From Candidatus Woesearchaeota archaeon CG10_big_fil_rev_8_21_14_0_10_36_11 (GTDB lineage: Archaea > Nanobdellota > Nanobdellia > Woesearchaeales > GW2011-AR9): a DNA stretch of 16,756 nucleotides. Shown here piece after piece: positions 1 to 7,243 of the stretch. Location: assembly GCA_002762845.1 (NCBI GenBank), contig PCYB01000021.1, positions 1-16,756 of the forward strand, given 5' to 3'. The notes beneath the pieces are model-generated. The model made no database searches and was not told the DNA's origin. It saw nothing but the letters and a program-made list of their open reading frames with translations. Each line of letters opens with the position of its first letter. Positions within the stretch are counted from its first letter, which is position 1. Position numbers and translations under genes: made by a program.

Positions 1-27
1 TGCTTAGAAGTTTTTAATGATTTTTAT

Positions 28-77
28 ACGAAAGTCCTGTTCGTGTTGCCACCGGTCACCGCTTCGCTATAGACCGG
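28..77. other. GC-rich stretch with two adjacent hairpins, identity unknown
   Basis: The sequence shows two inverted repeats in a block of about 56% GC, well above the surrounding DNA. The first is ACGAA (28-32) paired with TTCGT (40-44) around a 7-nt loop; the second is CCGGTC (52-57) paired with GACCGG (72-77) around a 14-nt loop. It lies directly before the first gene. It could be the 3' part of a structured RNA, a leader element, or a remnant of an upstream gene: one frame is open from base 1 to a TAG at 70-72. The 5-bp/7-nt arm is not a tRNA arm, because the loop lacks U33 or a T-loop consensus. No function is assigned. Confidence 0.3.
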
Positions 78-99
78 ATGGTAAATAAAATATACAACA

Positions 100-957
100 A
101 TGAAAAAAGAGTGTGAACATAAATCTCAAAAAGAAGTCATTAAATCAAGTAATTATCTATACAAGCTTTACAATCAGAAAGCAATAGATTTTGTTAAAGA
201 AAAAGGTATTTTTGATGTTGTGGATAGGTTTCTTGGTGAAACTTCTTATGGCCTTCTATTTTGTAAACTTAACGAGTTATACGCATTAGAGTTTTTGCGT
301 TGGATGCAATATTTAATTATTCCAGTTTATGAGTTTTCATTCTTAAAAGATAAAATAATTAAAGGCTTTAAGAACAATATTATTCTTGATTCTGTTGTTT
401 CTTTAGAAAAGAATAAATCAGGATATAGTATCAAAACAAACCACGGCAAAGAATATTATACTAAGAATGTTGTTATTGCAACACCGCCTCATATTTCACA
501 AAAATTACTAAAACTCAAATCAATAAAGAAACCTGCTAAAGCGTACATGTTTCATATTCAAGGAAAGATTAACAATACATTTTCTAATGTTAATTTTCAG
601 TTTTTCCATGAAAGTGGCAAGTTATTTGATATTGCTCTCCAATCTGACGGCACGTACTTGTTTTATTGTGGCTATCCAAATCCAAAACTAAGTCAGTATT
701 TTACAGAATATAAAATTATAGAGAAACATAATTGGAACCCTGCGTTTAATATCAAAGGAAAAGTCCTTCTTGATTGTAAACAAAGTAATAATCTTTATCT
801 CATTGGTGATCATAACATTTGTGGTATGGAAGATGCATTCATCACAGGTTTGTATGCTGCTAATCAAATACTAATCAAATACTTTTCAAACACAAACATA
901 TATAAATCAAAATTAATTAGTAAAGTAAAGAAAAAGAGGTGTGTACGTGAAATTTAA
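100..957 (+). CDS. FAD-dependent amine-oxidase-like protein lacking its N-terminal FAD-binding part
   Basis: The 285-aa product resembles the C-terminal two-thirds of flavin-containing amine oxidases, protoporphyrinogen oxidases and phytoene desaturases. A segment near residues 123-137 (NVVIATPPHISQKLL) matches the usual strand before the substrate domain. A segment near residues 234-257 (LYLIGDHNICGMEDAF onward) matches the C-terminal FAD-contacting motif. The N-terminal GxGxxG Rossmann motif expected in family members of 400 or more residues is absent, and stops in the same frame at 70-72 and 82-84 prevent upstream extension. It may therefore be a truncated or decaying copy, or work with a separately encoded partner. 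No Shine-Dalgarno site precedes the ATG at 100. Its end overlaps the start of deoA, which suggests co-transcription. Substrate is unknown; family assignment is moderately sure. Confidence 0.6.
   Translation: MKKECEHKSQKEVIKSSNYLYKLYNQKAIDFVKEKGIFDVVDRFLGETSYGLLFCKLNELYALEFLRWMQYLIIPVYEFSFLKDKIIKGFKNNIILDSVVSLEKNKSGYSIKTNHGKEYYTKNVVIATPPHISQKLLKLKSIKKPAKAYMFHIQGKINNTFSNVNFQFFHESGKLFDIALQSDGTYLFYCGYPNPKLSQYFTEYKIIEKHNWNPAFNIKGKVLLDCKQSNNLYLIGDHNICGMEDAFITGLYAANQILIKYFSNTNIYKSKLISKVKKKRCVREI
936..941 (+). promoter_or_regulatory. Ribosome binding site deciding the deoA start
   Basis: GAGGTG lies 5 nt before the GTG at 947. The alternative in-frame GTG at 941 overlaps this site and is unlikely to be used. 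The site sits inside the last codons of the upstream gene, allowing coupled translation. Confidence 0.7.
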
Positions 958-2425
958 AGTTAAAGATATGGATGTCGCTACTGGTGGTAAGCTTATTGCT
1001 ATCCTTAACACACACGATGCAAAACGGTTAGACCTTCATTTTGGAGACAGGATTCTTGTTATTTACAAAAGTAAAAGAACTGTATGCGTATTAGACATTT
1101 CTGAGAGTAAGAAAGCTGTTGCGAAAGGAAAAATTGGGTTATATGAAGAAGTCCTTGACAAATTAAATGTGCGACATAATGCAATTGTCGAGTTAAAATT
1201 TACAGGAAAACCAGAATCGGTAAGGCATATTAGAGAAAAGTTGTACGGTAAACGCCTTTCTCATCAGGAATTATATCATATTATAGATGACATAACACAC
1301 GATAGATTAACAGACATTGAAAAAACGTACTTTGTTGCAGCAGGTTTCATGAACGGTTGGGACATTGATGAAATTGTTGATATGACAAAAGCCATGGTAG
1401 AAACGGGAAATAAAATTAAATTTGCAGGGATTACGTTAGATAAACATTGTATTGGTGGCGTTCCAGGTAACAGAACCACGATGATTGTTGTTCCTATTAT
1501 TGCAGCCGCTGGATTTACCATTCCAAAAACAAGTTCGCGGGCAATTACGTCTCCTGCAGGTACTGCTGATACGATGGAATGCCTTGCAAAGGTTGAACTT
1601 TCTGAAAAAAAAATAAAACAAGTTGTTAAAAAAACGAAAGCGTGTATTGTCCATGGTGGTTCAATGAACCTTGCACCTGCGGACGATAAGATTATTGAAG
1701 TTGAACATCCACTTTCGATTGACGCAGAAGGACAACTGTTAGCATCCGTTATGGCAAAAAAGTATTCTGTTACCGCAAATCATATCCTTATTGATATTCC
1801 AATGGGAAAGCAAGTGAAAGCAAGGACAATGAAAGATGCAAAACACCTCAGAGACACGTTTGAAAAGATTGGTAAAAGATTAAATATGCATATTAAAGTC
1901 GTTATTACTGACGGTTCTCAGCCTATAGGAAATGGTATTGGTCCGTTGTTGGAAGCGGAAGATGTTATGGCCGTCCTTCGAGATGATCCACTTGCACCAG
2001 AAGATTTGAAAACAAAAGCGTTGTCTATGGCAGGCATTTTACTTGAGACTACGGGGAAGTATAGGAAAGGAAAAGGAATTATTGCTGCGAGAGAAATACT
2101 GAAGAGTGGAAAGGCACTTCAAAAAATGAATGAGATTATTCAAGCGCAAGGAAAACAGAAAAAAGTAATGTTAGGAACATTCAACTATATTGTACGAAGT
2201 GTACGAAACGGAAAAGTACAAGAAATAGATAACGAAGTTATTGCAAAGATTGCACGTGTTGCCGGTGCACCTGACGATAAAGGGGCAGGATTATTTCTTA
2301 GCAAGAAAGTTCATGACAAAGTAAAGAAAGGTGAATTATTGTATACAGTTTATGCAGAAAGTAATTTTAAGTTAGGATTAGCAAAAGAGTACGTAAAGAA
2401 AAATCGTGGATATAAAATAAAATAA
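947..2425 (+). CDS. deoA: AMP phosphorylase (archaeal thymidine-phosphorylase family)
   Basis: Family members convert AMP plus phosphate to adenine and ribose-1,5-bisphosphate, feeding ribose-1,5-bisphosphate isomerase and type III RuBisCO in archaea. The 492-aa product has the archaeal extra N-terminal domain (about residues 1-85) followed by the nucleoside phosphorylase core. The phosphate-binding segment DKHCIGGVPGNRTT lies near 165-178, and the family signature SSRAITSPAGTADTME near 196-211. The latter is the form seen in AMP phosphorylases rather than bacterial thymidine phosphorylases. Length fits archaeal DeoA (about 500 aa). The start at GTG 947 is chosen over 941 because of the GAGGTG spacing; it overlaps the upstream gene by 11 nt. 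The gene converges on trmI. The isomerase and RuBisCO genes are not in the window. Confidence 0.93.
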   Translation: MKFKVKDMDVATGGKLIAILNTHDAKRLDLHFGDRILVIYKSKRTVCVLDISESKKAVAKGKIGLYEEVLDKLNVRHNAIVELKFTGKPESVRHIREKLYGKRLSHQELYHIIDDITHDRLTDIEKTYFVAAGFMNGWDIDEIVDMTKAMVETGNKIKFAGITLDKHCIGGVPGNRTTMIVVPIIAAAGFTIPKTSSRAITSPAGTADTMECLAKVELSEKKIKQVVKKTKACIVHGGSMNLAPADDKIIEVEHPLSIDAEGQLLASVMAKKYSVTANHILIDIPMGKQVKARTMKDAKHLRDTFEKIGKRLNMHIKVVITDGSQPIGNGIGPLLEAEDVMAVLRDDPLAPEDLKTKALSMAGILLETTGKYRKGKGIIAAREILKSGKALQKMNEIIQAQGKQKKVMLGTFNYIVRSVRNGKVQEIDNEVIAKIARVAGAPDDKGAGLFLSKKVHDKVKKGELLYTVYAESNFKLGLAKEYVKKNRGYKIK

Positions 2426-2437
2426 TATTATTTATTT
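2412..2437. terminator. Bidirectional A/T-rich terminator between deoA and trmI
   Basis: A near-palindromic AT tract (AATAAAATAAT / ATTATTTATT) lies across the 11-nt gap between two convergent stop codons. It gives T-rich transcript ends on both strands, as archaeal termination favours. This is inferred from composition and position. Confidence 0.45.
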
Positions 2438-3168
2438 CAAAACTTCCGACAGAATACTAAGAATGCTGTATGACCTAACATTTCATGTTCAGGACGCATA
2501 ATTCTCTCTTCAATTTTCCAGTGCCGTTCAAGCAATTCAATAATATCAAGAACAGTAATTGTTGTTCTCTTTATAGTGTCAAGAAACATTTTTACTTGTG
2601 TTAAGTTAGGCAGATACACAACCATAAAACCACCAACTTTTAGCGCGTTTTCTGCATGAGGAATAACATGCCAGGGTTCAGGAAGGTCAAGAGTTAGTAT
2701 ATCAACATTCGTTTCATTAATCCCTTTGTAAATGTCTTGATGTTTGAGAATAACATTTGTTGAACCAAACTGTTCCACATTCTTTTCAAGAATATCATAA
2801 TGAACTTTATTAATTTCATAGACAACAATCTTTTTACAAATGTTCGCTAATGATAAACATAACGAACCGCTTCCGCCGCCAGCATCAACAACAACCGAAC
2901 ATGGATTAATTCCGGTCTTTGCAAGAATCAACCCGACATCTTTCTGCTGCACTATCTGTGGTCCTTTCGTCATATTTTCCCACAAATCAATAAATGTTGG
3001 CTCAAAACAAAATAATTGTTTTTTCTTGGATGATGTTACCACGCCATTCTTTGCAAGATCTTTTTTTGAAATGATGCCGGCAGATGTGTGAAAGTCATCC
3101 GTAAGATCTTTAACAAAATACTTTTTCCCCGTTTTTTGTTCAATGAGAATCTTTTGTATATGACGCAT
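2437..3168 (-). CDS. trmI: tRNA (adenine-N1)-methyltransferase TrmI
   Basis: The family methylates N1 of adenine 57/58 in the tRNA T-loop using SAM; archaeal TrmI acts as a tetramer. The 243-aa product has an N-terminal OB-like part (about 1-75), SAM motif I VVVDAGGGSG (about 92-101), an acidic residue ending the second strand (VVYEIN, about 115-120), the catalytic-region motif DLPEPW (161-166), and the C-terminal RPEHEMLGHTAFL (about 225-237) typical of the family. The open frame extends 38 codons further upstream, but that part lies inside dcd. The ATG at 3168 comes after a single base following the dcd stop, with CAGGT 5 nt upstream. It is probably translated from one mRNA with the dcd-like gene. 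Because it consumes SAM, it makes the SAH that AhcY elsewhere in this window removes. Confidence 0.92.
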   Translation of the reverse strand: MRHIQKILIEQKTGKKYFVKDLTDDFHTSAGIISKKDLAKNGVVTSSKKKQLFCFEPTFIDLWENMTKGPQIVQQKDVGLILAKTGINPCSVVVDAGGGSGSLCLSLANICKKIVVYEINKVHYDILEKNVEQFGSTNVILKHQDIYKGINETNVDILTLDLPEPWHVIPHAENALKVGGFMVVYLPNLTQVKMFLDTIKRTTITVLDIIELLERHWKIEERIMRPEHEMLGHTAFLVFCRKF

Positions 3169-3169
3169 T

Positions 3170-3709
3170 TTAAACCTGTTTTTCTTTATCTTCTGTTGAG
3201 ATTCTTCCACCTTGCCATTGGCCACGATAGAGGTTGGAAGACCCATCAATACGATAAAACATTGCATGGACAACACGTGCACCCATCTCTAACGTAAAAG
3301 GATATTTTCCTGTATTGACAATTGCAAAGAATAATGAACCACAATATCCAGGTGAACATGCCCCCGTAAAAAGTGTAACGCCAGAACGATACAATGTACT
3401 ACGCGGTCGAAATAAAACTGTAATGTTCTGGGGGGTGTTCACTTTTTCAATAGTTTTCATCATATAATGTTCTCCAGGTTCTAATGTTACTATCTTTGAT
3501 TCTCCATCTTTAAACTCTCCAATAAGTACTGTTTTTGACGTATCACGTTCTTCAACACCAAGAAAACCGCCAGACGTAAGTTTAAACAGTTGTCCAATTC
3601 GTAAATCAAAACCTGCACCTTCTGGATTGTTCAATTCTCTCTCGCAGAGGTTCTCCACAAGATTCTTTTCTTGTACTAATTGATGTAATTTATCAATTCC
3701 AAGTATCAT
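3170..3709 (-). CDS. dCTP deaminase / dUTPase superfamily protein with altered active site
   Basis: The 179-aa product has the dCTP deaminase/dUTPase fold pattern: AGFDLRIG near 32-39, RPRSTLYRSGV near 101-111, SPGYCG near 119-124, NTGKYPF near 132-138 and the C-terminal YRGQWQGG near 161-168, which resembles the archaeal nucleotide-covering tail. Members deaminate dCTP and/or hydrolyse dUTP, lowering uracil incorporation into DNA. Aligned by eye to E. coli Dcd, the position of its catalytic glutamate (E138, in the LEF segment) is Ala129 here, and the Asp of the DPGW/DPGF segment is Ser119. The nucleotide-contacting Arg (R103) is kept. It would normally be named dcd, but activity is uncertain, so no symbol is given. 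It is the first gene of a unit with trmI. Confidence 0.8.
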   Translation of the reverse strand: MILGIDKLHQLVQEKNLVENLCERELNNPEGAGFDLRIGQLFKLTSGGFLGVEERDTSKTVLIGEFKDGESKIVTLEPGEHYMMKTIEKVNTPQNITVLFRPRSTLYRSGVTLFTGACSPGYCGSLFFAIVNTGKYPFTLEMGARVVHAMFYRIDGSSNLYRGQWQGGRISTEDKEKQV

Positions 3710-3744
3710 GGTAGAGAATTATTGTAACAATTTGATAAATGTTT

Positions 3745-3770
3745 TGGTTTTTTATGTGAGTATAAAGAAA
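3745..3770 (-). promoter_or_regulatory. Possible promoter for the dcd-trmI unit
   Basis: On the minus strand a TTTATA element (3761-3766) and an A-rich run ACATAAAAAACC (3745-3756) lie about 36-57 nt before the ATG at 3709. No ribosome binding site is seen before that ATG. The position is plausible for a TATA box with a short leader, but several AT elements compete. Confidence 0.35.
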
Positions 3771-3780
3771 AAAATAGAAT

Positions 3781-3806
3781 TTGAAAAAAGAAAAAAACAA
3801 TGAAAT
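3781..3806 (-). terminator. Oligo-T terminator after the large surface-protein gene
   Basis: Reading the minus strand just past the stop codon at 3807, T-runs of 7 and 6 follow each other within 26 nt, without a stable hairpin. This is the usual archaeal oligo-T termination signal. Confidence 0.5.
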
Positions 3807-6800
3807 TTATCTACGTCGTCGTGTAGCCATTACAGCAACCGCTAAGACTAATGCAACAAGTACAAGTAACGTTAACGCACCAAGAAGGACCATATAAATT
3901 GACCCATCTCTGAATGACGTGGTAAACGTTGTTGCTGGTTGAGGTTGTGCTGTAGTAGCTGACTGTCGTGATAAGAGGTCAAGTTCTAACTGTGCTTTTA
4001 ACTGTGCAGCAAGAGCATCGTCACCATAGCTTGTTTGGCCCTGTGACGTTGATTGTTGTACAGTACAATCACCTACTGTTAACGTGACAGTTTCAGTGTC
4101 TTCAAGCCTGTCGGTATCGCGGAACACTTCAATAGTTATAGGATAACTTCCTGCACGAGCGCCATCAACATTAATGTTAAATGATGTGTCGTATTCATTA
4201 TCACTGTCAAAGAACTTTTCTAAGTCTATGTTACTTTTCTTGAGATTAAGACCAAGTGCGTCGTTTGTTACTTTGATAACAATATCCTCTTCATCCTGCT
4301 TTCCGACGTTATTCACGTTAACTTGTAACGTTGTTTGTAAGTTACAGGTAAGCGTTGAAGAGCCTAATGATGCTTTGTCAACAATAATTTTGTGGTTCTC
4401 TAAGTCAAGACTCGCAGTTTTCGTTTCGACAGTCTCATGCTCGGAGTTATCGTCAACACTATCGCCAGTGACAGTAACTTCAATCACATACTCTTCTTTA
4501 TCGATTTCTTCATTACGTAAATCAAACGTTACTGTAACAGTATCGGTATCGCCTTCGTCAAGATCACCAATTTCTTCACTTTCTTCAAGATCGTCACCGT
4601 CAACGTCAAGAATTCTAACAGTCACTTCAACATTTTCCATGTCTTGTGTATATTCATTCTTAACTTTAACTTCAATCTCGTTTTCTTCTTCAACGGACAA
4701 GTCGCCTGAACTCTTTCCATTAATTTCAATAGATTTAATGACGAGGAAACTTTTAATTTGAAGGTCAACGGATTCAGTAGCCTCAACAGTTTCACCAAGA
4801 ACATTTTGTGCAGTTACTTTTACAGTTCCAATGCTATGCCTTCCTGCATCTTCATCACTAGGAACGCTAAGGGTAAGGGTAACTGTCGCTGATGCACCGG
4901 CAACTAATGTTGTTGGAAGACTTCCAGATAATTGTGCACTGTATTTACTGTCAACACCAACAAGTTCAAGAGTAACATGTGTTAAGGCTTCTAGAGAACC
5001 TGCGTTTGTTACAGTAACGGTTACTGTTGCACTATCACCGCGGCTAACATCACTGACAAGAATGTCTGAAACGGTAATACGAGCAGGCTCTTCTTCTACA
5101 ACTTTATATGTAGAGAATCCTGGAACGGTAAATCCAAAACCGCTTGTCACTGGAACAACTTCACATACTGTACACGTAACAAAAGTTCCTTCATCAAATC
5201 CTGTTGATACAAAGATTGATGGGTTTGTAAACGCTTTGTATAATGTTATCTGGGCAGGGCTACCTAATCCTAAAGCGCCGTATGAATCAACAGCAACAAG
5301 GCCATCTTCGATTAAAACAACATCTTCAAGATATAATATTTCTGATAAGTCTACATTATCAGTAAATTCAATCTTTCCGAAACTGTTTTCGAGGACAAAG
5401 TTTGAAACTTCTGAAGGGTCTACAACAGTTTCTAAATTTGTTGTTTCACTTCCAGAAAATTTGTCAATGTCGACGGGTCTATCTGCAACTTGAACAGTCC
5501 AAGAAACTTTTTTGTTAGCTCCAGCTAAAAGTTCTCCTGTATCATCAACTAAAGAAAGTGTTACAGTGTATGTGCCAACATTTAAATCGAAATGATATTC
5601 AGATACAAACTCATCTAAAACAGTACTTCCAGAGAAAGTATCAACAACAACATCGTCTGCATCAGTAACTATCCATTGATAGGTAGCGTTTCTGTCAGGA
5701 TTAACTATTGTTGCGCTAAATATTTCATTTTCGTCCTCTTTAATAACATCGTCATTAACAGAAGGATCCAATAATATGGGTAAATCATCAGCTGCATTAT
5801 GTGTAACAGTAACAGTTACTTCTTGGATTGCTTCAGAAACACCATCAGATACAGTTAATGTAAATGTTTCGGTGCCTGACCAGTCAGCAACAGCAGTTAC
5901 TGCCATATTATTCTCAGCATTAATACTTACAAGAACATTTTCAGTTCCTTCAGCAGTAAATGTAAGATCTTGTGTTGTTTCTACATTATCAACAAATAAT
6001 GTAAGATCGATTACATCACTAGTTGTATCTTCAACAAAAACTACAGGTCCAACCTCACTTGTAAAAGTAACAGGACAGTTCTCACCAGTAATAGCAAGAG
6101 TTGTAACGTAATACACGATCTCTGGAACAGATGTTCTGAACGCATTCACGTTAAAATTTTGTTCACCAACGAGATTTGTAAGGTCAACATCTAACAATAA
6201 TTCTTGTTCTACCCCGTTATTGGGAAGGAAAATCGTTCCAGAAGATTCAACGCCTAAATTAGTGTTATCTACAACAACGGTAACGTCAAACTGACCTGAA
6301 CCGGTATTAACTAATGTTACACGAACCTGAGCTACGCCGGCTTCTTTTTCAGAACATGTTACATCATCTGCACCCGTATCGACAAGTTCAACACCTGTAA
6401 CTGCCATTGTATTAGGTACTCTCTTAACTGGAATGGTAAGTCCTTTCCATACATAATACAAATGTTTAACAACATCCAAATCGTACCCTTCAGCAACAAA
6501 TGTCATGATATAATCGTCAGTAACTGTATTGTACGGTACCATATACGTAAACTCAACAGTTTTTTCTTGTTCAGCACGGAGGTACAATGGATCCTCTGTA
6601 AATTGGTTCAAATCAAATGGAAAGTCATTAAAACCGACAAGTACGCCTTGTAAATTTATCCAATCAATATACGGAGGAACACCATCCTGAATAAGTTCAT
6701 GGTGGATTTCGGTATATTTGTTTTTAATTGTTAATTGAATTGTAAGTTCATCACCAGGATTAAACGTTCTGGTTGTATCACCACTTTCATACACTTGAAG

Positions 6801-7196
6801 TGTTGATCCCGTTTTTCCTATTTTCATTTCTATAATATCCAAGACAGGTTCTACTTCAACAGCAAATTCGTATACAAGAACATCTCCTGTATCTTTATCT
6901 GTAACCAGTACTTTAAAATTAAACGTCCCCACCTCCATTGCTCCAGGAAGCCATGAAAACATGCCTGTTGTTTCATCAATTTCTGGTTCAAAATAGGGTA
7001 TAAACCCGTCAGGTTGTACGTCACTAAATGTTACATTTGATGCATTTACATCAATATCGTATTCAAATAAAATTCCTTCTACAGCCACGCCAGGAGTAGA
7101 AGTTACGTCAAGGTCAGCTAAAGCAGTTGTTGCCGTTATCAGAACAGCAAACATCATTACCAAAGCCAGTAAAGTTTTTTTCATCATGTTTGTCAT
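3807..7196 (-). CDS. Large S-layer-like surface protein with signal peptide, Ig-like/CARDB modules and C-terminal anchor
   Basis: The product is about 1129 aa. Residues 1-27 form a signal peptide ending TTALA. Then come a putative-Ig (He_PIG-like) domain (about 28-115), CARDB-like beta modules (about 120-370), a cadherin-like module (about 375-465, with DWSGTETFTLTVSDG), a PKD-like module (about 470-570), a module with a CTVC pair that ends GFSTYKV (about 600-700), a CARDB repeat (about 705-815), and a two-part acidic module (about 818-1045) with Cys951 and Cys1044. A short QPQP/Thr linker precedes a transmembrane helix (about 1101-1123) and a basic RRRR tail. Start at ATG 7196 is chosen because AAGGTG lies 6 nt upstream; the GTG at 7205 is part of that site. 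It is acidic and exported, so cell-envelope anchoring is the natural reading. Its C-terminal module is homologous to that of the next gene. Confidence 0.8.
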   Translation of the reverse strand: MTNMMKKTLLALVMMFAVLITATTALADLDVTSTPGVAVEGILFEYDIDVNASNVTFSDVQPDGFIPYFEPEIDETTGMFSWLPGAMEVGTFNFKVLVTDKDTGDVLVYEFAVEVEPVLDIIEMKIGKTGSTLQVYESGDTTRTFNPGDELTIQLTIKNKYTEIHHELIQDGVPPYIDWINLQGVLVGFNDFPFDLNQFTEDPLYLRAEQEKTVEFTYMVPYNTVTDDYIMTFVAEGYDLDVVKHLYYVWKGLTIPVKRVPNTMAVTGVELVDTGADDVTCSEKEAGVAQVRVTLVNTGSGQFDVTVVVDNTNLGVESSGTIFLPNNGVEQELLLDVDLTNLVGEQNFNVNAFRTSVPEIVYYVTTLAITGENCPVTFTSEVGPVVFVEDTTSDVIDLTLFVDNVETTQDLTFTAEGTENVLVSINAENNMAVTAVADWSGTETFTLTVSDGVSEAIQEVTVTVTHNAADDLPILLDPSVNDDVIKEDENEIFSATIVNPDRNATYQWIVTDADDVVVDTFSGSTVLDEFVSEYHFDLNVGTYTVTLSLVDDTGELLAGANKKVSWTVQVADRPVDIDKFSGSETTNLETVVDPSEVSNFVLENSFGKIEFTDNVDLSEILYLEDVVLIEDGLVAVDSYGALGLGSPAQITLYKAFTNPSIFVSTGFDEGTFVTCTVCEVVPVTSGFGFTVPGFSTYKVVEEEPARITVSDILVSDVSRGDSATVTVTVTNAGSLEALTHVTLELVGVDSKYSAQLSGSLPTTLVAGASATVTLTLSVPSDEDAGRHSIGTVKVTAQNVLGETVEATESVDLQIKSFLVIKSIEINGKSSGDLSVEEENEIEVKVKNEYTQDMENVEVTVRILDVDGDDLEESEEIGDLDEGDTDTVTVTFDLRNEEIDKEEYVIEVTVTGDSVDDNSEHETVETKTASLDLENHKIIVDKASLGSSTLTCNLQTTLQVNVNNVGKQDEEDIVIKVTNDALGLNLKKSNIDLEKFFDSDNEYDTSFNINVDGARAGSYPITIEVFRDTDRLEDTETVTLTVGDCTVQQSTSQGQTSYGDDALAAQLKAQLELDLLSRQSATTAQPQPATTFTTSFRDGSIYMVLLGALTLLVLVALVLAVAVMATRRRR

Positions 7197-7202
7197 TTTT
7201 TG

Positions 7203-7230
7203 CACCTTTTCTATTAAAGATTATTTATAC
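7203..7230 (-). promoter_or_regulatory. Promoter and RBS of the large surface-protein gene
   Basis: On the minus strand a TATA element (GTATAAATAA, about 7221-7230) lies about 25-34 nt before the ATG at 7196, and AAGGTG (7203-7208) lies 6 nt before it. The transcript would have a very short leader. This suggests the gene can be transcribed on its own as well as by read-through from the surface-protein gene upstream. Confidence 0.5.
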
Positions 7231-7243
7231 ATCCCAATCACTT

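Noticed and set aside
28..44. tRNA-like arm (5-bp stem, 7-nt loop)
   Set aside because: The loop has neither U33 nor a TTCRANY T-loop on either strand, and no acceptor stem or D arm could be found around it.
3169..3282. N-terminal extension of trmI by 38 codons
   Set aside because: It lies within the dcd-like coding region in another frame and lacks similarity to TrmI; the ATG at 3168 has a suitable RBS.
4174..6111. Open frames on the plus strand inside the large surface-protein gene (4174-4761, 4831-5493, 5776-6111)
   Set aside because: They are Ser/Thr/Val-rich antisense shadows of beta-repeat coding sequence, with no ribosome binding site and no recognisable domain.
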